From: Gaiella sp.
GTDB taxonomy: Bacteria; Actinomycetota; Thermoleophilia; Gaiellales; Gaiellaceae
Length of the DNA stretch: 64,000 bases
NCBI GenBank assembly: GCA_027493885.1
Contig: JAOSJZ010000001.1
Span: 2,846,622 to 2,910,621 of the forward strand
Direction of reading: 5' to 3'
Part shown: piece by piece, positions 20,212-28,849 of the stretch
Numbering within the stretch: position 1 is the stretch's first letter
Layout: each line of letters begins with the position of its first letter
Translations under genes and position numbers: made by a program
Notes under the pieces: model-generated
Seen by the model: the letters and a program-made list of their open reading frames with translations, nothing else
What the model was told of the DNA's origin: nothing
The model's database searches: none

Positions 20212-21702
20212 GTGGACGGAAGCGCGGTCACCACGTCACCGACTCTCGCAGGGCTGGAGCCGACAGCTTTCTGGCGGCAGTTCGAGACGCTGACCACCAT
20301 CCCCCGGCCGTCGCGCAACGAGGAGCCGGTGATCGAGCACGTTCGCGCGTGGGCGGCGGAGCACGGCTTCGAGCTCGAGCAGGACAGCGGCCGCAACCTC
20401 GTCGTGAGGGTGCCCGCCACGGCGGGGCGCGAGGCGGCGCCCACGGTCGTCCTCCAGGGCCATCTCGACATGGTCTGCGAGCGCGACCCTGCGAGCCCGA
20501 ATGACCCTGCGGAAGGGCGGATCGCGCTCGTCCGGGACGGTGAGTGGCTGAAGGCCGACGGGACGACGCTCGGCGCCGACGACGGCGTTGCGATCGCCGC
20601 GATGATGGCGCTCGTCGAGGACGGGTCGATCCCGCACGGGCCGCTCGAGCTGCTGATGACGGTCGCAGAGGAGGTGGGGCTCGAGGGCGCCAACGCGCTC
20701 GACGGCTCGCTCGTGACGGGCGCCACGCTGATCAACCTCGACAGCGAGGAGGACGGCGTCCTCACCGTCGGCTGCGCCGGGTCGACCGACACGTGGATCC
20801 GCGTGGACGCGGAGCGCGAGGCGTGCTCCGAGGGCGCGGTCACGCTCTCGGTGACCTGCGCCGGAGGGCTCGGCGGCCACTCGGGCTCCGGCATCCACCT
20901 CGGCCACGCGAACGCGATCAAGGCCCTCGGGCGCGCGTTGCGCGAGGCGCACGCGGCCGCGCCCTTCCGGCTCGTGTCCCTGGCCGGCGGCAAGAGCCGC
21001 AACGCCATCCCCCGCGACGCCGCCGCCGTCTGCTCCGTCGCGGCCGACCGGGCCGCCGCGTTCAGGTCGGCGGTGGAGGCGGCGAACGCGGTGATCCGTG
21101 ACGCCTACGCGAAGACGGATCCCGGCGTCTCGGTGAGCGTCGGGAGCGCCGACGCCGCCACGGACGCGTGGACGGACGAGGCGACCGCCCGCCTGCTCGA
21201 CGTCGTCGCGCTCGTGCCGACCGGGCCTCTCGCGCTGAGCCCCGACTTCGACGGGCTGATCGAGACGAGCACGTCGCTCGGCGAGGCGGCGACGGACGGC
21301 GGCACGCTGACGCTGCACAGCCTCTCGCGCTCCTCGAACGACTCGGCGATGCCCGAGGTGATCGCCACGCTCGCCGCGGCGGCGCGGCTCGCAGGCGGCA
21401 CGCTCGAGGTGAAGCACAACTACCACGGCTGGCGCCCCGACCTCGACTCGCCGCTCCTCGGCGTGGCGAAGACCGTGTACGAGCGGCTCTTCGGCGAGGC
21501 GCCCACGATCACCGGGGTCCACGCGGGCCTCGAGACGGCGGTGATCGCCACCAAGGTCCCGAGGCACCTCGACACGCTGGCGCTCGGCCTGCAGATCGAG
21601 GCGCCGCACTCGCCCGACGAGCGCGTGAGCATCCCGACCGTCGAGCGGTTCTGGAAGCTGCTCGTCGGGGTCGTCGACGAGTACTCGGCAGAAAGGAGCT
21701 AG
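20212..21702 (+). CDS. pepD: aminoacyl-histidine dipeptidase (PepD, M20 family)
   Basis: A 496-residue zinc dipeptidase of the cytosolic PepD type. It has FWRQFETLTTIPRPSRNEE, the metal site QGHLDMVCE, the bridging Asp region TTLGADDGVAIAAMMA, the catalytic Glu pair MTVAEEVGLEGA and the lid-domain GGLGGHSGSGIHLGHANAIK. It cleaves Xaa-His and other dipeptides in the cytoplasm. GTG 20212 is preceded by GGAGG at ideal spacing, better than an in-frame ATG at 20155. It is the first gene of a tight five-gene set (next gaps 4, 3, 11 and 23 bases), which suggests that the downstream permeases handle its products. Confidence 0.9.
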   Translation: MDGSAVTTSPTLAGLEPTAFWRQFETLTTIPRPSRNEEPVIEHVRAWAAEHGFELEQDSGRNLVVRVPATAGREAAPTVVLQGHLDMVCERDPASPNDPAEGRIALVRDGEWLKADGTTLGADDGVAIAAMMALVEDGSIPHGPLELLMTVAEEVGLEGANALDGSLVTGATLINLDSEEDGVLTVGCAGSTDTWIRVDAEREACSEGAVTLSVTCAGGLGGHSGSGIHLGHANAIKALGRALREAHAAAPFRLVSLAGGKSRNAIPRDAAAVCSVAADRAAAFRSAVEAANAVIRDAYAKTDPGVSVSVGSADAATDAWTDEATARLLDVVALVPTGPLALSPDFDGLIETSTSLGEAATDGGTLTLHSLSRSSNDSAMPEVIATLAAAARLAGGTLEVKHNYHGWRPDLDSPLLGVAKTVYERLFGEAPTITGVHAGLETAVIATKVPRHLDTLALGLQIEAPHSPDERVSIPTVERFWKLLVGVVDEYSAERS

Positions 21703-21706
21703 CACG

Positions 21707-22312
21707 ATGCGCGGCCCGGTGGTGTGGATCGTGGGAATCGTCGCCGGTGTGCTGGTCGTGATCGCCCTCACGGCGCTGATCGGCAACCGCGACAAGAGCG
21801 GCGAGACCGTCCCCGCTGGTGAGTGGGCGCAGACCACCTGTGGCGTCGTGGCCGTCTGGCGCGGCGAGCTGGAGTCGATCGTCGAGGACATCCGGACGCC
21901 GACCGCCGTCGGCGCGCCGACGGAGGAGCCGCAGTCCGAGACCCCGCAGGGGCGGACGGGATTCATCCGGAAGGGCGTCGAGCGAGCGATCAGGGCGACC
22001 GAGACCCTCGTCACGGGCATCGACAACGCCGGTACCCCGGACACCGCGAACGGAGACGAGGTCGCGAGCGCGGTCTCCGGCTGGGCGGATGCGACGCTCG
22101 ACGACCTCGAGGACGCACAGGACTCGCTCGACGACGAGGCAGACACCCTGGCCGAGTCGATCACGCAGCTGACGGATGCGGCCCGGGCGATCGGGGGCGC
22201 GATCACGAGCGGCGCGAAGACGATCGCCGACGTGGCCCGCATCGATCCGGAGCTCGCCGCCGCGCTGGAGCAGTCGAGCACCTGCCAGCAGCTTCGAGAG
22301 GAAAGGAGCTAG
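21707..22312 (+). CDS. membrane-anchored protein of unknown function
   Basis: A 201-residue protein with one N-terminal helix (VVWIVGIVAGVLVVIALTAL) followed by an exported domain with a Cys near each end (TTCGVVAVWRGELESIVEDI; STCQQLREE), probably a disulfide. The centre is acidic and helical (WADATLDDLEDAQDSLDDEA) with coiled-coil character. I do not recognise a family. Its place between a dipeptidase and two permeases, with 4- and 3-base gaps, suggests an accessory or extracytoplasmic component of the transport system. Confidence 0.7.
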   Translation: MRGPVVWIVGIVAGVLVVIALTALIGNRDKSGETVPAGEWAQTTCGVVAVWRGELESIVEDIRTPTAVGAPTEEPQSETPQGRTGFIRKGVERAIRATETLVTGIDNAGTPDTANGDEVASAVSGWADATLDDLEDAQDSLDDEADTLAESITQLTDAARAIGGAITSGAKTIADVARIDPELAAALEQSSTCQQLREERS

Positions 22313-22315
22313 GCG

Positions 22316-23707
22316 ATGACGACCACCGACTGGGTACTCCTCGCAGTACAGGGCCTCGTCGTCGTCGGCTTTATCGCGCTCGGCGTCAAGTCGGGTGGGA
22401 TCGGCCTCGGGCTCTGGGGCGGGGTTGGCACGCTGGTGCTCGTCTTCGTGTTCGGGCTCGACCCGGGCGAGCCGCCCACCAGCGCGATGCTGATCATCAT
22501 CGCCGTCATCTCCGCCGCCGCTGCGATGGAGGCGGCGGGTGGCATCGACTACATGGTGAAGATCGCGAGCGCGGCGCTGCGGGCGCGGCCGAAGGCGCTC
22601 AACTTCGTCGCGCCGTACGTCTCGTATCTGCTCACGATCCTTACCGGCACGGGCAACACGTTCTTCTCGATCATCCCGGTCATCAACGAGATCGCGTACG
22701 CGAACAAGATCCGGCCCGAGCGAGCGCTCGCCGGGTCGACGGTCGCTTCGACGCTCGGGATCACGTCGAGCCCCGTCGCGGCGGCGACCGCGACGATCCT
22801 CCCGCTCGTCGAGGTCTACAACTACGACCTCGTCGACGTGCTGATGATCACGATCCCGGCGAGCATCGTCGGGATCTTCGTGATGTCCCTCCTCATGAGC
22901 CGCCACGGGCAGGAGCTCGCCGACGACCCGGAGTACCAGCGCCGCCTGGCTGCGGGTGAGGTGCAGCCGCCGGCGCCGCCGGCCGACATCGTGCTCAAGC
23001 CGTCGGCCAAGCGCAGCGTCACGATCTTCCTCGTCGGTGTCCTTGCGATCTGCGTCTTCGGGCTCTGGGAGGACCTGCGGCCGACGGTCGCCGCCGAGGG
23101 CGGGGGCGTCGAGCCGCTGTCCATCACGCCTCTGATCCAGATGATCATGCTCGCGGCCGCCGCGCTGATCCTCGTGACCTGCAAGATCAAGGCGGGCGAC
23201 ATCGCAGCCTCGCCGATCTTCAAGTCGGGGATGGTCGCGATGATCGCGCTGTTCGGGATCGCCTGGATGGCGGACACCTTCATCGCCAACAACGAGGACG
23301 CCATCGTCCAGCTCCTCGGCGACCTGGCCACGGAGTGGCCGTTCATGATCGCCGTCGCGATCTTCCTCGTCGCCGCGCTGACGACGAGCCAGTCGGCGGC
23401 GACGCGCACGATGGTGCCGCTCGGGCTCGCGCTCGGGATCGGCGCCGGCTACATGATCGCGATGTGGACCGCCGTCGCGGGCGTGATCTTCCTCCCGGCC
23501 AACGGCACGCAGATCGCGGCGGCAGAGGCGGACAAGACCGGGACGACCACGCTCGGCAAGCGCGTCGTCGACCACTCCTTCCAGTTCCCGCTCCAGATCT
23601 GCTGGATCGTGACGGTCATCGTCGGGCTGGCGATCGTGTGGCTCTTCTTCGGCGACCAGGTGCCCCTGCCGCCCGTGACCACGACCCCTGCGACCACGAC
23701 GCCCTGA
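22316..23707 (+). CDS. anaerobic C4-dicarboxylate transporter, DcuA/DcuB family
   Basis: A 463-residue permease with about ten helices. Family blocks include AAAAMEAAGGIDYMVKIA, YLLTILTGTGNTFFSIIPVI, GSTVASTLGITSSPVAAATA and the late ALFGIAWMADTFIANNED. DcuA/B proteins exchange aspartate, fumarate, malate and succinate. The start is ATG 22316 after GAAAGGAGC. Placed between a dipeptidase and an amino-acid permease, it could exchange aspartate released from peptides for dicarboxylates. The C-terminus ends in a Thr/Pro-rich tail. Confidence 0.88.
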   Translation: MTTTDWVLLAVQGLVVVGFIALGVKSGGIGLGLWGGVGTLVLVFVFGLDPGEPPTSAMLIIIAVISAAAAMEAAGGIDYMVKIASAALRARPKALNFVAPYVSYLLTILTGTGNTFFSIIPVINEIAYANKIRPERALAGSTVASTLGITSSPVAAATATILPLVEVYNYDLVDVLMITIPASIVGIFVMSLLMSRHGQELADDPEYQRRLAAGEVQPPAPPADIVLKPSAKRSVTIFLVGVLAICVFGLWEDLRPTVAAEGGGVEPLSITPLIQMIMLAAAALILVTCKIKAGDIAASPIFKSGMVAMIALFGIAWMADTFIANNEDAIVQLLGDLATEWPFMIAVAIFLVAALTTSQSAATRTMVPLGLALGIGAGYMIAMWTAVAGVIFLPANGTQIAAAEADKTGTTTLGKRVVDHSFQFPLQICWIVTVIVGLAIVWLFFGDQVPLPPVTTTPATTTP

Positions 23708-23718
23708 GGACGGATCCC

Positions 23719-25081
23719 ATGAGCGACACAGCCTCACCCACGCCGGCGGAGACAGGGGAGCCGAGCGCCCCTCCGCGGAAGACGATGTCCATCCCCGGCG
23801 CGACGGTGCTCGGCATCGGCGGCATGATCGGCGCCGGCATCTTCGCCCTGCTCGGCGAGGCGGGCGCGGTCGCCGGAGCCGCGGTCTGGATGTCGTTCCT
23901 CCTCGGCCTCGTGGTGACGTCGTTGCTCGCCTATGTGTGCGTCAAGCTCGGTATCCGCTACCCGTCCTCGGGCGGCCTGATCACCTACCTGACGGAGGGG
24001 TTCGGCACCGGGCGCCTCGTCGGCATCGCATCGTGGCTCGGGTACATGGCGGCGATGGTGATCGTCTGCTCGATGGTCGCGGTGTCGTTCGGCAGCTACG
24101 CGACGTCGCTCTTCGTCGGCTCCGACGCCGCGTCCTGGTGGGACAACGTCTTCACCACCGCCCTCCTGCTGGCGATGGTGGCGATCAACCTGGTCGGCGC
24201 CACGATCGTCGCGCGCGCGCAGACGCTCATCGTCGGCCTGGTGCTCGCCTCCTTCGCATTCTTCGTCGCCTTGACCCTCCCCGACATCGACCTCGATCTG
24301 CTCGCCTTCGACGGCTACCCGTCGTTCTCGAAGATCGTCGCCAGCGTGGCGCTCACGTTCTTCGCCTACATGGGCTTCAACATCATCACCTTCACGGCAG
24401 GCGACCTGGCAAAGCCCTCCCACGATCTCCCTCGGGCGATGACGGGAGCCCTCGGCATCACCGGCCTCACGTACGTCCTGATCGCCCTCGCCGTGTTCGG
24501 GACCCTCACCGTCGGCGAGGTTGTCCAGTACGGCCCGACCGCGATCGCCGAGGCGGCCCGGCCCTCGCTCGGCGACTTCGGGTTCACGCTCATGGCCGCC
24601 ACCGCGCTGCTCTCGACCGCCGGCGCGACGAACGCGACGCTCTACGCCTCGGGGAACATGACCGGGATGCTCGCGCAGGTCGGGGCTGTTCCCGTCGTTC
24701 TTCGGCCCGGGCTCGCGCCTCGGTGCCAAGGCCGGGCTGCTCGTCACGGGCGGCGTCGTGCTCGTCGTCGCCAACTTCGTCGACCTCTCGGCGATCGCCT
24801 CCGTCGGCAGCGCCACCGCGCTGGTGCTCTTCCTGATCATCTGCGCCGCAGCCTTCAAGTTGCGCGAGAACACCGGCAGCAGCGTCGTGATGATCGCGCT
24901 GGCGACGCTGGTGACGGCGGTCGTGCTCGTCGCCTTCTCGATCGACACGATCCGCAACGCACCGCAGACGTTCACGGCGATGCTGGCGATCGGCGTGCTC
25001 GCCGTCCTGCTCGACGCCGTCTGGCGCGCCCGACGTCACCGTGACGCCGGTACCGCCGCAGGAGCCCCGTCTGCAGGATGA
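23719..25081 (+). pseudogene. APC-family amino-acid permease with one-base frameshift
   Basis: Frame 1 (from ATG 23719) gives the canonical APC start VLGIGGMIGAGIFALLGEAG and helices to MTGMLAQVG. At the G run 24682-24685 one extra base shifts the frame; the correct continuation LFPSFFGPGSRLGAKAGLLV and the last four helices are in the next frame to 25081. Joined, the protein is about 453 residues with 12 helices, the usual size. Substrates of close relatives are amino acids or polyamines. Only one base is affected in a homopolymer, so a consensus error is as likely as a mutation. Confidence 0.85.
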
Positions 25082-25104
25082 CTGACTGAGAGAGGAGAGA
25101 TGCC

Positions 25105-25944
25105 ATGTGTCGTTGGCTCGCCTATTCCGGGTCTCCGGTGCTGCTCGAGGATCTGCTGCTGAGGCCCGAGCACTCGCTGATCGACCAGAGCCTGCACTCG
25201 CGGATGGGTGCGACGACGACGAACGGGGATGGGTTCGGCGTCGGCTGGTACGGCGTGGGTGGCACGCCGGGGGTGTTCCACTCGGTCGAGCCGGCCTGGA
25301 ACAACCGCAACCTGAAGGAGATCGCCGCGCACGTCGAGTCCGGCCTGGTCTTCTCGCACATCCGCGCGTCCACCGGGACCGCGATCCAGGAGACGAACTG
25401 CCACCCGTTCCGGCACGGCCGCTGGCTGTGGATGCACAACGGTCTGATCCGCGAGTTCCGGGCGGTGAAGCGCGATCTCGCGTTCGCGGTCGACCCGACG
25501 CTCTACCCCGAGATCGAGGGCTCGACGGACTCGGAGCTGTTCTTCTACCTTGCGCTGACGTTCGGTCTGCAGGACGACCCGCCCTCGGCCGTGGCGCGAG
25601 CGGTCGGGCTCGTCGAGGAGACGGGTCGCAGCCACGGAGTCGAGCACCCGATCCAGATGACGGTCGCCACCACGAACGGCGAGCGGGTCTGGGCGTTCCG
25701 CTACTCGAGCGAGGGCAGCTCGCGGTCACTCTTCTACAGCACTCGAGTCGACGCCCTGCGGAAGGAGTACCCGGACAACCCGGTGTTCCAGCAGCTCTCC
25801 GACGAGAGCAGGATCATCGTCTCCGAGCCGCTGAGCGATCTCGCCGGCGTCTGGAACGAGGTGCCCGAGTCGCACTACGGCGTCCTCCAGGAGGGCCAGG
25901 ACGAGCTGCGGCCCTTCGCGCCGCGTACCGACCGGCCCGGATGA
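25105..25944 (+). CDS. class II glutamine amidotransferase domain protein
   Basis: A 279-residue single-domain GATase type 2 (YafJ/EgtC class). After processing of Met the nucleophile Cys2 is exposed (MCRWLAYSGSPV). Further family residues are NGDGFGVGWY, FSHIRASTG, ETNCHPF, WLWMHNGLI and GSTDSELFF. Such proteins hydrolyse a gamma-glutamyl or glutamine amide bond; EgtC does this in ergothioneine synthesis, but no other egt gene is here. It starts at ATG 25105 after GAGAGGAGAG and closes the peptidase/permease set, so a role in gamma-glutamyl peptide breakdown is conceivable. Confidence 0.88.
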   Translation: MCRWLAYSGSPVLLEDLLLRPEHSLIDQSLHSRMGATTTNGDGFGVGWYGVGGTPGVFHSVEPAWNNRNLKEIAAHVESGLVFSHIRASTGTAIQETNCHPFRHGRWLWMHNGLIREFRAVKRDLAFAVDPTLYPEIEGSTDSELFFYLALTFGLQDDPPSAVARAVGLVEETGRSHGVEHPIQMTVATTNGERVWAFRYSSEGSSRSLFYSTRVDALRKEYPDNPVFQQLSDESRIIVSEPLSDLAGVWNEVPESHYGVLQEGQDELRPFAPRTDRPG

Positions 25945-26047
25945 GGCGCCCGGGACCGGGCGACGACGGGTGACCCCGGGAGCACGTGGTTGCCCGCGTT
26001 GATGGTCCCTCAGAGCTCCCTTCGGGGCTCGCCGGCCGGTCGGCAGG

Positions 26048-26710
26048 TCAGGCGGGAGGATGCTCGACCGGGTGAGGCTCCCGCCGTTCGGAAGAGCTCG
26101 GGGGCGTCGGTCTCGATGCCGCCGCGGCTTGGACGAGGGCTGCTGCGAGCTCGACGGCTTCGGCTGGGGTGACCTGGGCGTCGGCCGTGAGCGAGCGCCA
26201 GGTGTGAAAGTCGAGCACGTGGCGGAGGGCCGCGCGCAGGAGGTGTCGTCGGCGTCCGCGGCTGTTCCATCCGGCCGTCAGCGCTGCCGCGCCTTCGGCC
26301 AGAAAGTCCTGGAGCGGGGCGACGGTGGGCTCGAGAGCGTCGACGAGGTCGAGGTCGCGGAAGACGTTCAGGAGCATCGGCTCGGAGCGCTCGTAGTACC
26401 CGTAGAGCTCGTCGAGCGCGTACGCGAGCCGTTCTCGGGGGGGCCGGATCGCACGCCAGGCGTCCAGGTCGGGTAGTGGGTTGGCAGTGAGCCAGTGGGC
26501 CGAGCAGGCGCGGTAGAGCTCGGCCTCGCTGGGGAAGTGGCGGTAGACGGTGTGGCGCTGCACGCCTGCTCGCTCGGCGACGGCGCTCAGGGTTGTGCGC
26601 GCCGGCCCGACCGTTCCGTGCAGGTCGACCGCCGCCTCCGTGATCCGCCGTCGCGTCTCGGCCATGGCGGCCGCCCGCTGCTTCAGCTCGTACTTGCGCG
26701 TCCCGCTCAT
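26048..26710 (-). CDS. TetR-family transcriptional regulator
   Basis: The 220-residue protein has the N-terminal HTH TLSAVAERAGVQRHTVYRHF preceded by RRRITEAAVDLHGTVGPART, and a C-terminal helical sensor ending in FHTWRSLTADAQVTPAEAVE. ATG 26710 fits the usual distance to the HTH; an upstream in-frame ATG (26794) overlaps the promoter region. It is divergent from the cupin gene, with an inverted repeat over the cupin -35 box, the usual layout of a local repressor. The sensor domain resembles the TetR remnant at 47.2-47.6 kb. Confidence 0.87.
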   Translation of the reverse strand: MSGTRKYELKQRAAAMAETRRRITEAAVDLHGTVGPARTTLSAVAERAGVQRHTVYRHFPSEAELYRACSAHWLTANPLPDLDAWRAIRPPRERLAYALDELYGYYERSEPMLLNVFRDLDLVDALEPTVAPLQDFLAEGAAALTAGWNSRGRRRHLLRAALRHVLDFHTWRSLTADAQVTPAEAVELAAALVQAAAASRPTPPSSSERREPHPVEHPPA

Positions 26711-26722
26711 TCCATCATCCCT

Positions 26723-26768
26723 CTGTGTGCAACCAATCTTGACACAGACCGCCGCCGGAGTGTAGGGT
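26723..26768 (+). promoter_or_regulatory. cupin promoter with overlapping TetR operator candidate
   Basis: TTGACA (26739-26744) and TAGGGT (26763-26768) are 18 bases apart, directed at the cupin gene. CTGTGT (26723-26728) and ACACAG (26742-26747) form an inverted repeat over the -35 box. The region lies between the divergent TetR and cupin genes, which supports repression by that TetR protein. Confidence 0.6.
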
Positions 26769-26811
26769 CGTTTCCGTCGAACATCACTGTGCAATGAAAG
26801 GAGAGAGTGCG

Positions 26812-27243
26812 ATGCTGACCGTCGATACCGCCGAGCTCGAGCTGATGGAGGTCTGGCTCGACAGCGATCCGGAGCACCAGCGGCTGCGGGTCACCTTCCC
26901 GATCAACAAGTGGGCGGGTTCCCGCGACAGCGCCGTCGTCTACTTCGAGATCGAGCCCGGCAACAGGCTCGCCCCGCACACCGACAGCGCCGAGGAGATC
27001 CTCTACCTGATCAGCGGCGAGGCCGAGGCCCAGGTCGGCGAGGAGCGTGGACGGCTCGCGGCCGGCGACCTCGCCGTCATCCCGGCGATGGTCCCCCACG
27101 GTCTCGTCAACACCGGCGACGAGACCCTCAAGGTGGTCGGCTTCTTCTCGGAGGCCGAGATCGTCTCGAGCTTCGACGAGCCGATCCAGCCGATCGGCGC
27201 CGCCGTCCTCACCCAGGGCGCACCGGCACCCGTCTCCGCCTAG
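26812..27243 (+). CDS. cupin-domain protein
   Basis: A 143-residue single cupin barrel. Motif 1 is LAPHTDSAEEILYLISGEAE, with one His and Glu, and motif 2 is GDLAVIPAMVPHGLVNTGDE, with the second His. These are the usual metal ligands of small cupins, which are oxygenases, isomerases or sensors; the substrate is unknown. ATG 26812 follows GAAAGGAGAG. It is probably controlled by the divergent TetR regulator. Confidence 0.87.
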   Translation: MLTVDTAELELMEVWLDSDPEHQRLRVTFPINKWAGSRDSAVVYFEIEPGNRLAPHTDSAEEILYLISGEAEAQVGEERGRLAAGDLAVIPAMVPHGLVNTGDETLKVVGFFSEAEIVSSFDEPIQPIGAAVLTQGAPAPVSA

Positions 27244-27323
27244 TGAAGCGTCAGGCAACTCTTGCCGTGTTGACCGGGGCGGTCGTGCCCCGCTCCCCGG
27301 TCCCGCGTTGACAGGTAGCTGGG

Positions 27324-27524
27324 TTGGAGCGCCGGACGATCCCTTCGGCGCTACGCGCCTCCGGGATCGTCCGGCGTCAGGTCATCGTTCTCGGGCTCGG
27401 CGGGCTTGCCGCCCAGGCGCTCATTCTCGGCCTCGTTTTCGCCGTGGCATTCGGCGGGGCGCTGCTCCTGCGTTGCGGCGGCTCGGCGGTGGCCCCGGTC
27501 ACTTCCCCCTCGCGCCCTTCCTAG
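27324..27524 (+). CDS. possible small membrane protein
   Basis: A 66-residue frame with one hydrophobic helix (VIVLGLGGLAAQALILGLVF, AVAFGGALLL). It starts with TTG, lies over a perfect 12-bp inverted repeat and has no clear ribosome site. It may be real or chance; nothing else is coding between the cupin stop and 27.7 kb. Confidence 0.3.
   Translation: MERRTIPSALRASGIVRRQVIVLGLGGLAAQALILGLVFAVAFGGALLLRCGGSAVAPVTSPSRPS
27332..27374. repeat. 12-bp perfect inverted repeat
   Basis: CCGGACGATCCC (27332-27343) and GGGATCGTCCGG (27363-27374) are exact complements, 19 bases apart. It lies 89 bases after the cupin stop, so it could end that transcript, but the loop is long for a terminator. Confidence 0.5.
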
Positions 27525-27727
27525 GCGTTGGCGCCGCCGTGGCGGTACTGCTGTGAGTCGCGCGCTTCCGTTCATGTCGCTCGGGACGGCGGCCGCGTCG
27601 CTCGCTGCTCTCGCCACCGTCGGGAGATTCCGGCCCGAGTGGCCCGAGCTTCCAAGCTCGTTGTCCTCGCCGGTAACGACGACGTTGCTCCAGCAGCTCA
27701 TTTGTCGCGGCTTGGCTGCTCGCAGCG

Positions 27728-28090
27728 CTACTCATCCTCCTTCTGCTCGCCCAAAGCCTGCGAGTAATAGGCGCGAAGCGGAGCCGCCACCTCGGTGGCG
27801 TTACCTGGCACACCCGGACGTCGCGGTCGCGGGGGCCCGGCATGCCGGGAACCGTTCAGGCACTCGCCGCAGAACCGAGCTTGCTGGTCGTCTTGCCTCG
27901 CGAGGCACCACCGATGCCAACTGACCGTCATCGGGTTCGCGGGGACGTTGATGAGCTCGAGGAACTCTTCGAGCAGCGCAGCGCAGGCGGCCGCCTGCGC
28001 GAGGCAAGAAGCCTCGAGGGAGCCCTCGCCCTGTTTCGCGCCGAGCCGCTGGCCGGATGCGACTACGCATGGTCGGACGGGCAGGTGCGG
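27728..28090 (-). pseudogene. degenerate zinc-ribbon-like small protein
   Basis: The frame EASCLAQAAACAALLEEFLE, LINVPANPMTVSWHRWCLAR and QDDQQARFCGECLNGSRHAG ends at TAG near 27728. The helical segment followed by RFCGECxN resembles small proteins in which a helical bundle precedes a zinc ribbon, but the second Cys pair is absent. No start codon with a ribosome site is visible. It lies directly downstream of the frameshifted small gene at 28063-28397, so both may derive from one cassette. Confidence 0.35.
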
Positions 28091-28397
28091 AGCCAGTTGA
28101 CGACCGCGTGCTCGCGCCCCCACTCGGACTCCTCGATCCCGTCGAGCTCGGGGCTGTAGAGGGGCCAAGCTGAGCGAGCGCGCCGTAGCACTCGTCCAGG
28201 TAGACGACTGCCGTCCGCCTGAGCGCCTCGCGGTGCGACGCGGGACGGTCATCCGTGTAGGCGAGCGCAAAGGGCGGAGGCGTCCCGATCTCCTTGGCCG
28301 GAGGCTTGCGCAGGCGAACGGGCGCTTCCTCGACCTCGCCCGTCTCGAGATCAGCGTCGACCGACACGACTGCCCGATACTCGAGCTTGGCCTTCAT
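28063..28397 (-). pseudogene. small hypothetical gene with a frameshift
   Basis: ATG 28397 follows GGAGGAGCGG. Frame 1 reads MKAKLEYRAVVSVDADLETG ... RRTAVVYLDECYGALAQL. At about 28165 the protein-like sequence moves to the next frame: WPLYSPELDGIEESEWGREH, AVVNWLRTCPSDHA and TAG. The join restores a plausible protein of about 111 residues with a Trp-rich acidic C-terminus. I do not recognise the family. Confidence 0.45.
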
Positions 28398-28521
28398 CCG
28401 CTCCTCCTCCCGAGCTGACGCACCGACTCTGGCCCTCGGGGCGGGGTTCGATGAGCAGCGCAGCTCCCAGGTAAGCCGCGTGGAGTGAGCTTCCGGACGA
28501 TGCGTCGCCAGACGTCGCAGG

Positions 28522-28552
28522 TGTCGTTTCTGATGTGTCCGTCCTGTGTCCG
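28522..28552. repeat. copy 2 of the 11-bp-spaced heptamer motif
   Basis: TGTGTCC occurs at 28534-28540 and again at 28545-28551, exactly 11 bp apart, after GTCGTTTCTGA. The same block is at 14993-15023. It lies about 130 bp upstream of the frameshifted small gene on the minus strand. Confidence 0.5.
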
Positions 28553-28664
28553 GCCACTGTTTATTGGGTAGGCAACAGAGGCTGGCCGACAAACGAGGGG
28601 TGCTCCCGCGTCAGATCCGTAACTCTCGATCGTGGGGTTCGGTGCCACAAGTCAGTGCCGCGCA

Positions 28665-28820
28665 AGGTCGTCACCATCGTGGAACAGGGGCGGGACGCGC
28701 GGGCACTCCCGGGTCAAGGAGGCCATGGAGACCGCGCAAACTGTAGGAATCTGAGCCGGACCCGTAGCCTGCGCGTGGACGCGCGTGGCCGGGCTGCTGT
28801 TCGCACCACGTTCGCATGGC
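28665..28820 (+). repeat. degenerate copy of an element-end sequence
   Basis: Aligned with 37731-37880, just inside the att site at 37.70 kb. Shared blocks are CACCATCGTGG / TACCATCCTGG, CGCGGGC, GCGCAAAC, and at the end TGTTCGCACCACGTTCGCA against TGTTCGCACGAGGTTCGCA. It probably marks the end of another, older integrated unit. No gene is visible in 28398-28849. Confidence 0.45.
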
Positions 28821-28849
28821 GATGATGCGGGTCTGGTTCGTACCGTTGC

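Noticed and set aside
21509-23737. 742-codon minus-strand frame over the peptidase and Dcu genes
   Set aside because: Asp/Arg-rich antisense shadow caused by high GC; the plus-strand genes explain the region.
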